Shown here piece after piece: positions 6,116-7,174 of a stretch of 7,174 nt of DNA; position 1 is the stretch's first letter, and every line of letters starts with the position of its first letter. A model generated the notes under the pieces. The model had not been told where the DNA came from. It searched no databases and worked only from the letters and a program-made list of their open reading frames with translations. The stretch is from positions 1-7,174 of the forward strand of contig JBECKR010000143.1 of the NCBI GenBank assembly GCA_040235415.1, given 5' to 3'. The translations under genes were made by a program, and so were the position numbers. The stretch comes from JBECKR01 sp040235415 (GTDB lineage Bacteria; Acidobacteriota; Polarisedimenticolia; Polarisedimenticolales; Polarisedimenticolaceae).

Positions 6116-6267
6116 CTCGCTCCTCCTCGACGTCCGCGTCCCGTCCGCGAGCGACGGAGTCACTTCCGGGCGGGTGGACGATCCTGATCGAGATGAGATT
6201 CTGCGCCCGGCGACGGACGATCCGTCCACGTGGGCCGGGCCGCCCGAGGCACCCGAATGGCACCATC
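6116..6267 (-). promoter_or_regulatory. Intergenic region with nested inverted repeats upstream of DUF4474
   Basis: Besides the Shine-Dalgarno at 6122-6127, this 152-base spacer holds several short repeats. CCGGGCG (6166-6172) is inverted as CGCCCGG (6204-6210). GTGGACG (6174-6180) is inverted as CGTCCAC (6223-6229). GACGGA (6212-6217) with TCCGTC (6221-6226) makes a 3-base-loop hairpin. GGACGATCC occurs twice, at 6176-6184 and 6215-6223. The compact hairpin could end the CGNR operon, and the paired repeats could be an operator for DUF4474. No -35/-10 pair stands out. At this GC content some of this will be chance. Confidence 0.3.
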
Positions 6268-6873
6268 CTACCGCACCGGCATCCCGCGCCGCAGGCGGTA
6301 GGCACGCGCGTTCATGAGGTTGCCGCAGCCGGCCATCGAGCACCACCGCCCCGAACGGTTCTTCGAGCCGTCGTAGAACGCCCAGCGGCAGTCGTCGCGC
6401 GCGCAGGCCTTGAGCCGCCACCAGCTGCCGTCGCCCATCGCCGCGGCGACGATCGACAGCAGCTCCGCCGCCGCCCGTGTCCAACCCCCGGTGACGGCCT
6501 GCAGCCGGAAGCCGGCGGCGTCGACGTGCAAGCGCAGCGGCAGCCGTTCGAGGACGCGTTCGAGCCCCGCGATCGGCTCGCTCGCCGCGAGCTCCTCCCC
6601 GTTGTTGGCCAGCAGCAGCGCGCGCAGCCCTTCGCGCAGATCCACCGCCAGTCGCCGGTCCGCTTCGCTCAGCGCCGCGCCGCGCTCCAGCAGTCCCCAC
6701 CGCCGGAGCCACGCCGCGAGAGCCGCGGCCGACGCCAGTTCGTCGGTGCCGTTCTCGACGTCGCGGGTATTGACGAACGCCTGCACCCGCCGCAGCTCGC
6801 CGGGCGCCGGCTCGATCGACGACTCCCACGGCGGGAAGTCGCGCCGGCGAGCGAGGTTCGTCTTGTCGTCCAT
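6268..6873 (-). CDS. ABATE/CGNR zinc-finger putative transcriptional regulator
   Basis: A 201-residue member of the CGNR family, putative stress-responsive DNA-binding regulators. The N-terminal ABATE domain is visible as FVNTRDVENGTDELASAAAL (33-52), then AAWLRRWGLL and LREGLRALLLANNG (79-92). The C-terminal zinc finger has LKACARDDCRWAFYDGSKNR (154-173) and RWCSMAGCGNL (176-186). Probable zinc ligands are C157, C162, C178 and C183, all present. The eponymous CGNR tetrad reads CGNL here (L186 in place of Arg), while the following NARAYRLRR (188-196) is normal. The ATG at 6873 is chosen because the family match starts soon after it. An upstream in-frame ATG (7077) would overlap the ABM gene with Arg-rich nonsense. 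Shine-Dalgarno is weak. It starts eight bases after the ABM stop, so the two are almost certainly co-transcribed, and it may regulate its own operon (inference). Confidence 0.87.
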   Translation of the reverse strand: MDDKTNLARRRDFPPWESSIEPAPGELRRVQAFVNTRDVENGTDELASAAALAAWLRRWGLLERGAALSEADRRLAVDLREGLRALLLANNGEELAASEPIAGLERVLERLPLRLHVDAAGFRLQAVTGGWTRAAAELLSIVAAAMGDGSWWRLKACARDDCRWAFYDGSKNRSGRWCSMAGCGNLMNARAYRLRRGMPVR

Positions 6874-6881
6874 CGGAGAAC

Positions 6882-7174
6882 CTACGAGCTCGATCGGGGA
6901 GTCGCGAGGTCCTTCGCACCGCCCGGCAGCACGGGACCCTCGCACTCGAGCACGTCGAAGTGCTCGGCGCGCGCGGGGAGATCCAGCATGTAGTCGCGGC
7001 CCGACCGGCGGTAGTCGTCGTACGCCCGCTCCGGCGGATCGCCGGCGAAGGCGCGGACCGCCTCGAGCGACGACCACAGGCTGACCAGCAAGAGCTCGTA
7101 ACGCTCGCCGAGGTCCCGGCCGGCGAGGATCGCTCCGCGGTTACCCTGCATGTCGAGGTAGAACGGCAGGCTGG
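6882..7174 (-). CDS. Antibiotic-biosynthesis-monooxygenase-like (ABM) small protein, 5' end outside window
   Basis: The frame enters from the right edge and ends with TAG at 6884-6882. About 97 residues are visible. An internal Met (codon at 7151-7149) is not taken as the start because the frame continues through SLPFYLD to the edge, and the family match continues with it. RGAILAGRDLGERYELLLVS followed by LWSSLEAVRAFAGDPPERAY and RAEHFDVLE is the typical second half of an ABM dimeric alpha-beta barrel (family pattern: beta strand, LTLW-SLEAI-AFAG helix, terminal RVEHYEV strand). These roughly 100-residue proteins include quinone-forming monooxygenases, haem-degrading enzymes and many of unknown role. 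No specific substrate can be read here. A Pro/Gly/Ser-rich tail (GPVLPGGAKDLATPRSSS) extends past the fold. It is followed at eight bases by the CGNR regulator. Confidence 0.72.
   Translation of the reverse strand, partial: SLPFYLDMQGNRGAILAGRDLGERYELLLVSLWSSLEAVRAFAGDPPERAYDDYRRSGRDYMLDLPARAEHFDVLECEGPVLPGGAKDLATPRSSS

Noticed and set aside
5192..6187. 331-codon plus-strand open frame opposite DUF4474
   Set aside because: It is antisense to a recognised family, with an Arg/Leu/Val/Gln-rich composition, no family features and no plausible ribosome binding site noticed.
4575..6305. 576-codon minus-strand open frame bridging the DUF4474 and radical SAM genes
   Set aside because: It is in a different frame from both genes and shows no domain. 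A real fusion would need the recognised frames, which have separate stops and Shine-Dalgarno sequences.
6116..6919. Long N-terminal extension of the DUF4474 frame
   Set aside because: It crosses the CGNR gene out of frame and reads as Arg-rich nonsense. The strong Shine-Dalgarno at 6122-6127 fixes the start at 6115.
6874..7077. Upstream start for the CGNR gene at 7077
   Set aside because: It would overlap the ABM gene almost completely in another frame with a low-complexity Arg-rich sequence. The ABATE domain begins only after the ATG at 6873.
1..7174. CRISPR array, tRNA, rRNA, insertion sequence or attachment-site repeats
   Set aside because: I saw no regularly spaced repeats, no tRNA-like cloverleaf, no transposase motifs and no long terminal repeats on either strand.

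Overview
This window is GC-rich bacterial chromosome (hand counts of sampled 60-base lines run from about 52% to 75% GC, most between 60% and 75%). It has six recognisable protein-coding genes plus one doubtful small ORF. No rRNA, tRNA, CRISPR array, insertion sequence or phage gene is visible. Third codon positions are strongly G/C in all real genes, so long antisense open frames are common and uninformative. Gene content (POT peptide symporter, DUF819 membrane protein, B12-binding radical SAM protein, CGNR regulator) would suit a free-living GC-rich lineage such as Acidobacteriota, Myxococcota or a GC-rich proteobacterium. I cannot assign the taxon from this sequence.

Left half, plus strand. 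The window opens inside the 3' end of a thioredoxin-fold (redoxin/TlpA/AhpC-like) gene ending at 173. Next is a complete DtpA/DtpB-like proton-coupled oligopeptide transporter (266-1813). A 430-base interval (1814-2243) holds a possible terminator hairpin and an antisense ORF with coding-like composition (1946-2245) that I do not recognise. Then comes a complete DUF819 (YjcL-like) multi-pass membrane protein (2244-3395). Both plus-strand transporters lack a good Shine-Dalgarno sequence and have a -10-like hexamer 8-10 bases before the ATG, so they may be transcribed with little or no leader.

Right half, minus strand, read right to left. An antibiotic-biosynthesis-monooxygenase-like (ABM) gene enters from the right edge (stop at 6882). 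Eight bases later an ABATE/CGNR zinc-finger regulator follows (6873-6268), so these two look like one operon. After a 152-base gap rich in inverted repeats comes a DUF4474 protein with a basic C-terminal extension (6115-5174). After a further 174 bases comes a cobalamin-binding radical SAM enzyme (4999-3491). The last two genes have canonical Shine-Dalgarno sequences at identical spacing. The radical SAM and DUF819 genes converge on a 95-base spacer containing two hairpins.

The most interesting item is the DUF4474/radical SAM pair: an uncharacterised conserved protein next to an enzyme whose class methylates or rearranges unactivated carbon. Whether they act together cannot be settled from one window.
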